Shown here: positions 7,562-15,980 of the stretch, one piece after another
Position numbering within the stretch: position 1 is the first letter of the stretch
Layout of the letters: each line of letters opens with the position of its first letter
From: an uncultured Bacteroidales bacterium
GTDB taxonomy: Bacteria > Bacteroidota > Bacteroidia > Bacteroidales > UBA932
Direction of reading: 5' to 3'
Length of the DNA: 34,417 bases
Assembly (NCBI GenBank): GCA_945870315.1
Contig: CAMBRR010000017.1
Coordinates: 1 to 34,417 of the forward strand
Program-made: the position numbers and the translations under genes
The notes under the pieces: model-generated
The model's input: the letters and a program-made list of their open reading frames with translations, nothing else
Database searches by the model: none
What the model was told of the DNA's origin: nothing

Positions 7562-8350
7562 ATGTTGCAGTTCAAGGATAAGACCGTCCTCATCACAGGA
7601 GGTGGGACAGGCATAGGCGAGGCCCTTGCCTATCAATATGCCCGGAGAGGCTGCAATGTAATCCTTACAGGCAGAAGGGTTGCGCCTCTGGAGAAAGTTC
7701 AGCAGAAATGCATCGCTCTCGGTGTGAAGTCCTGGTGTCATAGCGTGGATATGGAGAATACTGCCACCATTGACGCCTTGGTAGAGTGGATTCACGAGAA
7801 GAATTTCAAGATTGACTTCCTGCTCCTCAATGCAGGTATTTCTCAAAGGGCCTTGACTCTGGAAACTGATATCAGCGTTGACAGAAGGCTGATGGAGGTC
7901 AATTATTTCGGTGGAATCTATCTGGTCAAATCTCTTAAGGAAATGTTTTTGTCCAGAGGTGTGCATATTGCTGTAGTTTCCTCAGTTTCAGGAGTATTCG
8001 GTTTTCCTGTAAGGTCGGCATACTGCGCTTCCAAGCACGCCATTCACGGGTTCTACGAGACCATCGCTCTGGAGTACCCGCAAATCAAGACCACCATCCT
8101 CATCCCTGGCCGCATCCATACCGACGTGTCCAAAAATGCGCTTGACGGAAGCGGCAAGGCAACTGGCGTAATGGACCCGGGCCAGGCCAACGGGTACGAT
8201 GTGAACAAGTGTGCAAGAAAAGCCATCAGGGCAATCGCCCATTGCCGTCACCAGAAAGTAATCGGCGGTTTCGACACCATAATGGTACCTTTCTATAAAT
8301 ATATTCCTTGGCTGTTCAGACTTATAGCGCGCAATGTATCAGCAAGATAA
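7562..8350 (+). CDS. Short-chain dehydrogenase/reductase (classical SDR, COG0300-like)
   Basis: NAD(P)-dependent oxidoreductase of 262 residues. The Rossmann TGGGTGIG motif is at 12-19, followed by R38/R39 at the end of the second strand, which suggests NADP(H). NAG is at 90-92, and the catalytic set is S141, Y154 and K158 (YCASK). The VSSVSGVFGFPVRSAYCASKHA context resembles reductases of 3-ketosphinganine and related ketolipids (DHRS7B/KDSR-like); this is only resemblance. The hydrophobic C-terminus (YKYIPWLFRLIARNVSAR) could associate with membrane. Sits between the DJ-1 and VOC genes. Substrate unknown. Confidence 0.9.
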   Translation: MLQFKDKTVLITGGGTGIGEALAYQYARRGCNVILTGRRVAPLEKVQQKCIALGVKSWCHSVDMENTATIDALVEWIHEKNFKIDFLLLNAGISQRALTLETDISVDRRLMEVNYFGGIYLVKSLKEMFLSRGVHIAVVSSVSGVFGFPVRSAYCASKHAIHGFYETIALEYPQIKTTILIPGRIHTDVSKNALDGSGKATGVMDPGQANGYDVNKCARKAIRAIAHCRHQKVIGGFDTIMVPFYKYIPWLFRLIARNVSAR

Positions 8351-8377
8351 CTAATCTAAGACAATAGTGGACCTAAT

Positions 8378-9451
8378 ATGAAAAAGAAAAAAGTAATCTG
8401 TGGAATACAGCAGCTGGGCATCGGGTGCAAAAATGCAAATGAATCTTGGGCCTGGTACAGGATGTTTTTCGGAGTGGATGTGAAAATCCTTGGTGATGAA
8501 GGAGTTGCAGAGAGGATGCTCCCCTACACCGGTGGAAAGCCTCAGCCTCGTTATGCAGTGCTGGTGGTCAATCTTACCGGTGGTTCCGGCTTCGAGGTAT
8601 GGGAACCAAGGGGAAGGGAGCTCAACTATGTGCAGTTCACTCCGCAGCTGGGAGATTTGGGAATCTTTGCAGGAAAGGTGAAAAGCGGCAACATAGAGGG
8701 TGCCTGGAAGATGATGAAGGATGGTGGCGTGAATGTTCTGGGCGATGTCTCCGTGGCTCCTTCTGGGAAAAGGCATTTCTTCGTAATGGATCCTTGGAAC
8801 AATCTTTTCGATATCGAAGAGGATGACTATGTTTTCCTCAATGAGGGTAAGATGACAGGTGGTGGTAACGGTGCCATCCTTGGAGTCAGCGATATGGACA
8901 AGAGCGTGGAATTCTATTCAAAGATAATGGAATTTGATAAGGTTGAATATGACAAGAGTGGCGTTTTCGAGGACCTTGCCTGCATAAGCGGAGGTTCCTA
9001 TCCTGTAAGAAGAGTCCTGCTCAGCCGTTCAAAACAGCTTGAAGGTCCGCTCAGTCCTATTCTCGGCACATCTCACATAGAACTGGTACAAAGGCTTGAG
9101 GGAGAGGGAGTTCCTGCGGCAAGAAAACTTTATGAAGGCCGTCTATGGGGAGATCCCGGCTTCATTCACCTTTGCTTCGACATCCGCAATATGGAAGAAG
9201 TGAGGAAAGATTGCGAGGCTCTCGGTCATCCTTTCGTTTGCGACAGTGGAAAGGATTTCAAGATGGGCGAGGCAGACGGGCACTTCACCTATGTGGAAGA
9301 TCCCGACGGCACTCTTATCGAATTCGTCGAGACCTTCAAGATTCCTATATTGAAGAAACTGGGCATCTATCTCCACCTTGACAAACGCGACGATTCAGCC
9401 CAATTGCCTCACTGGCTGCTCAAATGTCTGCGTTTTATGAAGACTAAGTAA
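8378..9451 (+). CDS. VOC superfamily protein with two glyoxalase-like modules
   Basis: A 357-residue protein with two beta-alpha-beta-beta-beta units. One begins at IQQLGIGCKNANESWAWYRMFFG (about 9-31) and the next at ILGVSDMDKSVEFYSKIMEF (about 165-185), the typical aromatic-rich FY...G start of VOC modules. Later strands give HIELV, FIHLCFDI and YVEDPDGTLIEFVE, with the His and Glu positions used for metal in glyoxalase I and dioxygenases. A 35-residue tail (KKLGIYLHLDKRDDSAQL and on) is extra. Last gene of the purC-DJ-1-SDR-VOC run, 27 bases after the SDR stop. No substrate can be named. Confidence 0.87.
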   Translation: MKKKKVICGIQQLGIGCKNANESWAWYRMFFGVDVKILGDEGVAERMLPYTGGKPQPRYAVLVVNLTGGSGFEVWEPRGRELNYVQFTPQLGDLGIFAGKVKSGNIEGAWKMMKDGGVNVLGDVSVAPSGKRHFFVMDPWNNLFDIEEDDYVFLNEGKMTGGGNGAILGVSDMDKSVEFYSKIMEFDKVEYDKSGVFEDLACISGGSYPVRRVLLSRSKQLEGPLSPILGTSHIELVQRLEGEGVPAARKLYEGRLWGDPGFIHLCFDIRNMEEVRKDCEALGHPFVCDSGKDFKMGEADGHFTYVEDPDGTLIEFVETFKIPILKKLGIYLHLDKRDDSAQLPHWLLKCLRFMKTK

Positions 9452-9456
9452 TCCTC

Positions 9457-9484
9457 AAAAAATAGGCTTTCTGCCAGGAAAGGC
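9457..9484 (-). terminator. Terminator after the DUF1963 gene
   Basis: Read on the minus strand, an imperfect 7-bp stem (9484-9478 with 9471-9465, one mismatch) and a 6-base loop are followed by TATTTTTT (9464-9457). The U tract exists only in the minus direction, so it serves the DUF1963 gene ending at 9502 and not the VOC gene converging from the left. Confidence 0.55.
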
Positions 9485-9501
9485 GGGCTGATTTATATGC
9501 C

Positions 9502-10137
9502 TTATAGGGAGGTAAGATAGCCCCCACAACTGTGCCACCATTGGTTTTCCAGTTCGGATGGTTTCAATAGAAAGTGGAAGAAGCCGCAGTCATAAAAACT
9601 GATGTCCTCCTCAAGTGAGTCTGCTTCGGAGTCAATCTGGAGCAGGTTCACGAGACCGGGACAGTTATCGCGGACATCTCCGCTAAACGGGACGCCCAAC
9701 AGTTTAATCCCGTCATCAGCCTCGTCACAGAGGCTGAATTGCATTTTCAGAGGAGGCAGAGTGAGCGGCTCGTCCTCATCATCCACCATAATATATGACT
9801 CAAAAGTCTCCGGATTGACAGTCTTTGCATATTTAACCTTCACTGCTCCTTTGGGCCAGCCTCCCAAGCCGAGATGGAATGGAGTTTCATAGCCGAGATA
9901 CTCGTCCAGAGCAGCAAAGAAATAGAGCATTCCTTCCGGAGGAAGGCCGCAAGAGGGATCCAATGCGTATATTTCCGAACAATCTATCTGACAGACGAAT
10001 GTAAGAGGATATTCCTCTGAGTCTGGAGTCTTGTACATTGGATAGGACATATCCTTGGGCATATCCGGATCGCCCCACCACTTGCTGCAACAAAAAAGCC
10101 TGGAATCGGTCTTTTCTAGAGAAATCTTAATTGCCAT
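9502..10137 (-). CDS. DUF1963 (YwqG-like) family protein
   Basis: A 211-residue cytosolic protein of the DUF1963 family. Visible features are SKWWGDPDMPKDMSYPMY (about 18-35), PLTFVCQIDCSEI, GMLYFFAALDE, HLGLGGWPKGAV, and the late KMQFSLCDEADDGIKLLGVPFSGDV, which follow the YwqG pattern of sparing-substrate, W-G-x-P-x-x-P then L-x-F-l-x-Q-i-d. No catalytic function is established for the family. It has its own promoter and terminator, so it seems a single-gene unit. High in Asp/Glu. No sign of truncation. Confidence 0.85.
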   Translation of the reverse strand: MAIKISLEKTDSRLFCCSKWWGDPDMPKDMSYPMYKTPDSEEYPLTFVCQIDCSEIYALDPSCGLPPEGMLYFFAALDEYLGYETPFHLGLGGWPKGAVKVKYAKTVNPETFESYIMVDDEDEPLTLPPLKMQFSLCDEADDGIKLLGVPFSGDVRDNCPGLVNLLQIDSEADSLEEDISFYDCGFFHFLLKPSELENQWWHSCGGYLTSL

Positions 10138-10174
10138 ATCATTTAGCTTATTTAAAGATGGAATCAGTTTGGGT

Positions 10175-10205
10175 TAAAGGTAGATTTTTTTCGGGCAATA
10201 ACAAA
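10175..10205 (-). promoter_or_regulatory. Candidate promoter of the DUF1963 gene
   Basis: Minus strand TTTG (10205-10202), 19-bp spacer and TACCTTTA (10182-10175), one mismatch to TAnnTTTG. It lies 38 bases before the ATG at 10137 and back to back with the tRNA-Ala promoter. Confidence 0.5.
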
Positions 10206-10210
10206 AAATA

Positions 10211-10242
10211 TTTGCAAAGCCGGACTAATCTGCGTAAATTTG
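10211..10242 (+). promoter_or_regulatory. Promoter of tRNA-Ala and probably purE-purL
   Basis: TTTG at 10211-10214, a 20-bp spacer and TAAATTTG at 10235-10242 are an exact match to the Bacteroidota consensus. The expected start is near 10248, about 11 bases before the mature tRNA 5' end. Confidence 0.8.
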
Positions 10243-10258
10243 TCGTCGCTTTGAAAAA

Positions 10259-10331
10259 GGGGTATTAGCTCATCTGGTAGAGCGCAACACTGGCAGTGTT
10301 GAGGTAAGCGGTTCGAGTCCGCTATACTCCA
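10259..10331 (+). tRNA. tRNA-Ala (anticodon GGC)
   Basis: A 73-base cloverleaf. The acceptor GGGGTAT pairs with ATACTCC (one G-T), the D arm is GCTCATCTGGTAGAGC, the anticodon stem CAACA/TGTTG carries the loop CTGGCAG with anticodon GGC, and the T arm is AGCGG TTCGAGT CCGCT. The discriminator is A and CCA is not encoded. GGC reads GCC/GCT codons, hence alanine. No terminator is seen before purE, 72 bases on. Confidence 0.96.
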
Positions 10332-10403
10332 CTTCTGTTAATTCTGATTCCAGAGGGCAATATATGCCGGACAATACGGCAAAAAGTGATTAAATATATT
10401 TTT

Positions 10404-10871
10404 ATGAAAGTAGCTGTAATCATGGGCTCAACAAGCGACTACGACATTATGTCGCAGGCAGTGAGCGTCCTCGAAGATCTTGGAATCGAAGTAATCAAAA
10501 AAGTAATCAGTGCGCACAGAACTCCCGACCTGATGTGCGAATTTGCAAAATCTGCAAAGGACAACGGCATCGGAGTCATCATTGCGGGAGCCGGTGGAGC
10601 CGCCCACGTGGCTGGAGTCGTCGCCGGAATGACCACTGTGCCTGTAATCGGTGTTCCAATCCAGACAAAAACCCTGGGCGGACTGGACTCCCTGCTGTCA
10701 ATCGTCCAGATGCCAGGAGGAATCCCAGTAGCGACTATGGCCATCAACGGGGCTAAGAATGCGGGGCTTTTCGCGGCACAGATTCTCGCTTTGGGTGACA
10801 GTTCCCTTGCCCTCAGGCTGGAAGAATTCAGACAGGCTCAGACGCGCAAAGTCCTTGAAGCTGAGATTTAA
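10404..10871 (+). CDS. purE: N5-carboxyaminoimidazole ribonucleotide mutase
   Basis: Converts N5-CAIR to CAIR in purine synthesis, normally as an octamer. The 155-residue protein has the class I PurE motifs: [10 protein letters not shown] at the start, the catalytic [31 protein letters not shown] and [15 protein letters not shown]. The ATG at 10404 gives the usual [12 protein letters not shown] beginning; an in-frame GTG at 10386 would add six unlikely residues. It follows tRNA-Ala without a terminator and precedes purL by 12 bases. No purK is seen in this window. Confidence 0.95.
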   Translation: MKVAVIMGSTSDYDIMSQAVSVLEDLGIEVIKKVISAHRTPDLMCEFAKSAKDNGIGVIIAGAGGAAHVAGVVAGMTTVPVIGVPIQTKTLGGLDSLLSIVQMPGGIPVATMAINGAKNAGLFAAQILALGDSSLALRLEEFRQAQTRKVLEAEI

Positions 10872-10883
10872 CCCATCCTTCAT

Positions 10884-13800
10884 ATGAACAGTTTTCGAAT
10901 CTATGTAGAAAAGTATCCTGAATTCCAGGTCGAGGCGAGAAGCCTCAGGAGTGAATTGAACGAAAACCTCCAGCTGGAAATCGGATCCCTGAGATTCATC
11001 AATGTTTACGACTTGTTCGGCTTTTCAGCCGATTTGATCGAAAAATGTCGCTACAGCGTTTTCGGTGAGGTCGTAACTGACAATGTATCTGATACTTGCG
11101 ATCTTTCAAACTCTAAATATCTTGCCGTGGAGTATCTTCCGGGGCAATTTGACCAAAGGGCCGCTTCTGCAGTGGACTGCGTAAGGCTGATTGACCCGAC
11201 GGCAAAAGTAACCATCAAGAGTTCAAAGCTCATCGTCCTCCCGGGTGACACCTCAGAGGAGACTATGAATAAAATCAGACATTATTACATCAATACTGTC
11301 GAATCCCGCGAAAAAGATCTTTCAAAACTGGTAGAGGCCGAACAGCCTGAGGTTGCGCCTGTGGCCTTGCTTGAAGGCCTCAGGCAGCTCAAGGAAGAGG
11401 ACCTTGCTCCATATTGCAAGAAAATGGGGTTGGCGATGAATGCCGATGACCTAAGGGAAGTGGTCAATTACTTCAACAAGGAAGGCCGGGACCCTTATGA
11501 GACTGAACTCCGCATCCTTGACACCTATTGGAGCGACCACTGCCGTCATACAACTTTCACTACGGAATTGGAGGAGATAAACGTGGAGGACTCCTTCATC
11601 AAGGGAGAGATTGAAGGTACTCTGAATCTATATATGAAAATTCGCAAGGAACTGGGCCGTGAGAACAAGGGACTCAACCTTATGGACATGGCCACGGTCG
11701 GAGCGAGATATCTCAAGTCAAAGGGCCTGCTCGACGATATGGAAGTGAGCGAGGAAAACAATGCCTGCAGCATATATGTGGATGTTGATATTGTGGATGA
11801 TGAGGGTGAGATGACTACGGAAAAATGGCTTCTCCAATTCAAGAATGAAACCCACAACCACCCTACGGAGATAGAGCCGTTCGGAGGTGCCGCAACCTGT
11901 CTGGGCGGAGCTATCCGCGACCCTCTTTCAGGCCGTGCATATGTCTATCAGGCTATGAGGGTGACTGGAGCCGGGGATATATATCTTCCTGTTTCTGAAA
12001 CGATTGCGGGCAAATTGCCTCAGAGTGTCATCTCCCGCAAGGCTGCTCACGGATATTCAAGCTATGGCAACCAGATAGGCCTTGCGACAACTCACGTCAG
12101 GGAAATCTACCACGACGGCTATGTTGCAAAGAGGCTGGAGGTGGGAGCCGTGGTCGGAGCAGTGAAGGCGGATAGCGTACGCCGCGAGAGTCCTGCGCCC
12201 GGGGATGTGGTCCTGCTGCTTGGAGGACGCACTGGTCGCGACGGAATCGGCGGTGCCACCGGTTCATCAAAAGAACACACTGAAGCATCCCTAGAGACTT
12301 GTGGAAGCGAGGTTCAAAAAGGTAATGCTCCTGAAGAAAGGAAATTGCAGAGGTTGTTCCGTCGTCCGGAAGTCACCAGGCTCATCAAGAAATCCAACGA
12401 CTTCGGAGCCGGTGGAGTGAGCGTTGCAATCGGTGAGCTTACAGACGGGCTGGACATCTACCTCGACAGGGTTCCTGTCAAATATAGTGGCCTCAACTCT
12501 ACCGAGCTGGCTATCAGCGAGTCACAGGAGAGGATGTCTGTTGTTGTGGAGGCAGGGGACAAAGATGAGTTCATCGGATACTGTCGCAGCGAAAACATTG
12601 AAGTTACCCATGTTGCAGACGTTACGGATTCTGCAAGGATGAGGATGTTCAACGGTGACAGACTTGTTGTGGATCTTTCCAGGGAATTCATCGACAGCGC
12701 AGGTGCGAAACATTATGCCAAGGCTACTGTCGGTGCAGTGGAAGACATCAACCCCCTCAAGAGGGAAGTTGAAGGCAAGAATCTCAAGGAAAAAGTCATC
12801 TCCAACCTTCACGATCGCAACGTGACCTCCCAGAAGGGGCTCATAGAGATGTTTGACTCCACCATTGGAAGGTCAACTGTCCTTATGCCTTTTGGAGGAT
12901 GCCTCCAGACCACTGAGACACAGGTTTCCGTACAGAAACTCCCGACAGATGGTTATACTGACACCGCCAGCATAATGGCTTTCGGATACAACCCTTTCAT
13001 TACGAGCTGGAGTCCATATCACGGTGCTGCCTATGCAGTTGTGGAGGCTTGCTCAAAAGTGGTTGCAGCCGGCGCCTCATATGAAAAGATGCGTTTCTCA
13101 TATCAGGAATATTTCGAAAGGATGACTGACCGCAAATCCTGGGGAAAACCCCTTGCAGCCCTGATGGGAGCCTTGAAAATGCAGGTGGAACTCGGTCTTC
13201 CGTCCATCGGCGGAAAGGATTCCATGAGCGGAACCTTTGAGAACATCAATGTTCCACCGATGCTGATGGCCTTCGGAATCACCACTGTAGATGCTGAGAA
13301 GGTCATCTCACCTGAATTCAAATGGGAAGGCAACAAGATATATCTCATAAAGCACACTCCCCTTTCCAACCGGATGCCGGACACCTGCCAGTTGAAGGAA
13401 AACTGGGAATATATCCACTCTCAGATTGAGGACGGAAACATTGTTTCGGCCTATGCCCTGGGCTTTGGAGGACTTGCCGAGGCCCTGTGCAAGATGTCAT
13501 TCGGCAACGGTCTTGATGTAAAGGTCGACGTGGATGAAAATGAGCTTTTCGACTACGGCTACGGAAGCATCGTAGTTGAGTCAGAGGAGCCTCTTGATTA
13601 CAAAAATGCCATTCTCCTTGGAGAAATCACCGATGGGGAGGACAGCATCCTGACAATCAACGGGAACAAGTTTGACATTTTCGACCTTATGGCTGAGAAT
13701 TCCGAGAGATTTGCCCAGGTTTATCCTGACACTGCCCCAGCATATCACAAGAAACTGGTTCCATCCGGGATGGAAGGCATCAAGCCGCTTAAGGTCAAGA

Positions 13801-14642
13801 AGTCTCAGATGAGATACAAGGGTGAGCCAATTGAGAACCCTAAGGTGTTCATCCCGGTTTTCCCGGGTACGAACTGCGATTACGACTCCGCTAAAGCTTG
13901 GAGGTGCGCAGGGGCTGTTGTTGAATTCGGGGTATTCCGCAATCTGACCGAGAAGGATATCTTCGAATCCATCGAGATGATGAAGAATAAGATTGATGAG
14001 TGCAACATCTTGATGCTCAGCGGTGGTTTCTCTGCCGGTGACGAGCCTGACGGAAGTGGAAAATTCATAGCCAATGTCCTCAACAACAAGCAGATAGCAG
14101 AAGCAATCCATTCGCTCATTGACAGAGGAGGCCTCATACTTGGAATATGCAACGGTTTCCAGGCTCTGGTCAAATCAGGTCTGCTTCCGTATGGAAGGCT
14201 CGGCCAGGTTACGAAAGACAGCCCAACTCTGTTCCGCAACGACATCAACCGTCACATTTCACAGATGGTTACAACACGCGTGGCCACAACAAATTCACCT
14301 TGGCTTGCAGGATTCTCAATCGGTGACCTCCATACCATCGCAGTCAGTCATGGTGAGGGTAAATTCGTTGTAAATGAGAATCTTGCAAAAGAGCTCTTTG
14401 CAAACGGCCAGGTGGCCTTCCAGTATGTTGATCCGCTTGAGGAGACTCCGACGATGGAGTCGCCTTACAATCCAAACGGTTCATATTATGCCATCGAGGG
14501 AATTGTCAGCCGCAACGGCCAGATTCTCGGAAAGATGGGACATACCGAGAGATATGAGGGCAATCTGTTCAAAAACATAATGGACGACGGTCTAGAGCAG
14601 CCGCTCTTTGACAACGCCGTCCGTTACTTCAGAGGAGAATGA
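10884..14642 (+). CDS. purL: Phosphoribosylformylglycinamidine synthase, single-chain
   Basis: Converts FGAR, glutamine and ATP to FGAM. The 1252-residue chain is the large form with all domains fused: an N-terminal PurS-like segment, a linker with YWSDHCRHTTF (about 214-224) and NETHNHPTEIEPFGGAATCLGGAIRD, two AIRS-like synthetase halves (the second around GGCLQTTETQVSVQ and GLPSIGGKDSMSG), and a C-terminal class I glutaminase. In the last, the nucleophile is C1089 in GICNGFQ, and H1220 and E1222 of GHTER complete the triad, with the same H-x-E spacing as E. coli PurL. Co-transcribed with purE. Its TGA is directly followed by the reversed stop codon of the next gene. Confidence 0.98.
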   Translation: MNSFRIYVEKYPEFQVEARSLRSELNENLQLEIGSLRFINVYDLFGFSADLIEKCRYSVFGEVVTDNVSDTCDLSNSKYLAVEYLPGQFDQRAASAVDCVRLIDPTAKVTIKSSKLIVLPGDTSEETMNKIRHYYINTVESREKDLSKLVEAEQPEVAPVALLEGLRQLKEEDLAPYCKKMGLAMNADDLREVVNYFNKEGRDPYETELRILDTYWSDHCRHTTFTTELEEINVEDSFIKGEIEGTLNLYMKIRKELGRENKGLNLMDMATVGARYLKSKGLLDDMEVSEENNACSIYVDVDIVDDEGEMTTEKWLLQFKNETHNHPTEIEPFGGAATCLGGAIRDPLSGRAYVYQAMRVTGAGDIYLPVSETIAGKLPQSVISRKAAHGYSSYGNQIGLATTHVREIYHDGYVAKRLEVGAVVGAVKADSVRRESPAPGDVVLLLGGRTGRDGIGGATGSSKEHTEASLETCGSEVQKGNAPEERKLQRLFRRPEVTRLIKKSNDFGAGGVSVAIGELTDGLDIYLDRVPVKYSGLNSTELAISESQERMSVVVEAGDKDEFIGYCRSENIEVTHVADVTDSARMRMFNGDRLVVDLSREFIDSAGAKHYAKATVGAVEDINPLKREVEGKNLKEKVISNLHDRNVTSQKGLIEMFDSTIGRSTVLMPFGGCLQTTETQVSVQKLPTDGYTDTASIMAFGYNPFITSWSPYHGAAYAVVEACSKVVAAGASYEKMRFSYQEYFERMTDRKSWGKPLAALMGALKMQVELGLPSIGGKDSMSGTFENINVPPMLMAFGITTVDAEKVISPEFKWEGNKIYLIKHTPLSNRMPDTCQLKENWEYIHSQIEDGNIVSAYALGFGGLAEALCKMSFGNGLDVKVDVDENELFDYGYGSIVVESEEPLDYKNAILLGEITDGEDSILTINGNKFDIFDLMAENSERFAQVYPDTAPAYHKKLVPSGMEGIKPLKVKKSQMRYKGEPIENPKVFIPVFPGTNCDYDSAKAWRCAGAVVEFGVFRNLTEKDIFESIEMMKNKIDECNILMLSGGFSAGDEPDGSGKFIANVLNNKQIAEAIHSLIDRGGLILGICNGFQALVKSGLLPYGRLGQVTKDSPTLFRNDINRHISQMVTTRVATTNSPWLAGFSIGDLHTIAVSHGEGKFVVNENLAKELFANGQVAFQYVDPLEETPTMESPYNPNGSYYAIEGIVSRNGQILGKMGHTERYEGNLFKNIMDDGLEQPLFDNAVRYFRGE

Positions 14643-15848
14643 TTACTCAGAGAGGGCTGAGAGGAATGAGATGAATTCATCTTTTTCAGCCTCTGACCAG
14701 GCTTGGGCAGTGTACATTTGATTTCCCATAGCACCGCTCAAAGCATCCGGCATCCTTACGCACATACTGATGCGGTTTCCATATTTTGAGAGTATTTCCT
14801 CATGGGAATGCAGATATTTTCTTCCGTCGCGACGGCCATAATATATACAGAAATGGTCGTCGCCAGATGGAAGGAGAACGCGTTTGTCGGAGGTAACCAT
14901 ATCCGCCCAAATCTGATACACATCTGTTGAGTGTGCATAATCCATCATATCGGGAGTATAGCCTCCTGCAGGACGCATATTGACCTCAAGTCCAACGAAA
15001 TCTCCTACTTTTCCTAGGCCCTTCTTGGCTTTTGTCAGTCGGAAGAATTCGAAGTGAACAAAACGGCTCCTCACATCAAAAGCCTTGACAGTTGCGCGGC
15101 CCATCTTAATGAGTTTCTCAGGAACCTTGTCGAGAATGCAGTAGCAGAGATCCAGACGGTTGTTAACGATGTCCATTATTGAAGGCGGGAAGACAGCAGA
15201 GGACTCGAACAAAGGATTTCCTTCAGAATCGACTATTGCGTCGTAGGAATAGATGTCTCCTGTTATGAATTCTTCCATAACATATTGAACCTTAGGAAGA
15301 TGCTCAAAGAATGACATCAACTGGGCCTCATCCTGGATCTTGAAGGTTTCAGCAGCTCCTACCCCTACTTCCGGTTTGGCGATAAGCGGATATCCGACCA
15401 GTTCCACAAAGTCCCGGGCAGTTTCCAAATCGGAAACAAGCATCTGGCGGGCAGTCGGGATTCCTCCGAGGGCATAGTATTTTTTCATTGCAGCCTTACT
15501 CTTGAAACTTTCAATCTGCGAGGCTGATACTCCTGTTGTAATGTTGAAGTCAGTGCGGAGTCTTGCATCCTGCTCAAGCCAGTATTCGTTGTTGGACTCA
15601 AGCCAATCAATCTTGCCATACTTGAAACTGAAGAAAGCCACTGCCCTGAACACTTCATCATAGGATTCAAGGCTATTAACCTTGTAATATTCTGTGAGAG
15701 AAGCTTTTAGATTTTCATCAAGAGAGTCGTAGGACGCATCGCCTATGCCGAGCACATTGACTCCATTCTTCTTCAGACGGTCACAAAAATTCCAGTATGT
15801 CACCGGAAAATTAGGGGAAACAAATACAAAGTTCATATTTCTAACCAT
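14643..15848 (-). CDS. ATP-grasp ligase of unknown substrate
   Basis: Protein of 401 residues of the carbamoyl-phosphate-synthase-like ATP-grasp superfamily. An N-terminal Rossmann-like pre-ATP domain (NFVFVSPNFPVTYWNFCDRLKKNGVNVLGIG) is followed by the small lid (FKSKAAMKKYYALGGIPTARQM) and YPLIAKPEVGVGAAETFKI, where the Lys binds ATP phosphate. QYVMEEFITGDIYSYDAIVDSEG and the late metal-binding VGLEVNMRPAGGYTPDMMDYAHSTDVY complete the fold. These enzymes join a carboxylate to an amine or thiol through an acyl phosphate. No partner gene hints at the substrate: purL converges from one side and the S26 peptidase diverges on the other. A start at the fifth residue (15836) is possible. Confidence 0.85.
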   Translation of the reverse strand: MVRNMNFVFVSPNFPVTYWNFCDRLKKNGVNVLGIGDASYDSLDENLKASLTEYYKVNSLESYDEVFRAVAFFSFKYGKIDWLESNNEYWLEQDARLRTDFNITTGVSASQIESFKSKAAMKKYYALGGIPTARQMLVSDLETARDFVELVGYPLIAKPEVGVGAAETFKIQDEAQLMSFFEHLPKVQYVMEEFITGDIYSYDAIVDSEGNPLFESSAVFPPSIMDIVNNRLDLCYCILDKVPEKLIKMGRATVKAFDVRSRFVHFEFFRLTKAKKGLGKVGDFVGLEVNMRPAGGYTPDMMDYAHSTDVYQIWADMVTSDKRVLLPSGDDHFCIYYGRRDGRKYLHSHEEILSKYGNRISMCVRMPDALSGAMGNQMYTAQAWSEAEKDEFISFLSALSE

Positions 15849-15960
15849 TAACTAATAACGTCCGCAATTTTAACATTTTTTCTGCTTTATTCCAACCTTC
15901 AGGACCATAATAAGTTATCACTTGCGAAACTTGAGTTGACACGATATCACAAATAATGTG

Positions 15961-15968
15961 TATTTTTG
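15961..15968 (+). promoter_or_regulatory. -7 element of the S26 peptidase gene
   Basis: TATTTTTG fits TAnnTTTG exactly; TTGA/GTTG at 15935-15939 is a weak -33 element. It overlaps the in-frame TTG at 15966 and so excludes that codon as the start. Confidence 0.55.
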
Positions 15969-15980
15969 CGGCTGATTTAT

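Noticed and set aside
10386..10403. GTG start for purE
   Set aside because: Adds MIKYIF before the canonical [12 protein letters not shown]; the ATG at 10404 is standard.
10332..10403. Purine-type riboswitch or ZTP motif upstream of purE
   Set aside because: The 72-base gap shows only a 4-bp hairpin (GCCG/CGGC) and an AT-rich run; no conserved riboswitch core was seen.
13581..14248. Long antisense open frames inside the purL glutaminase region
   Set aside because: They follow from the codon bias of purL; peptides have no family pattern.
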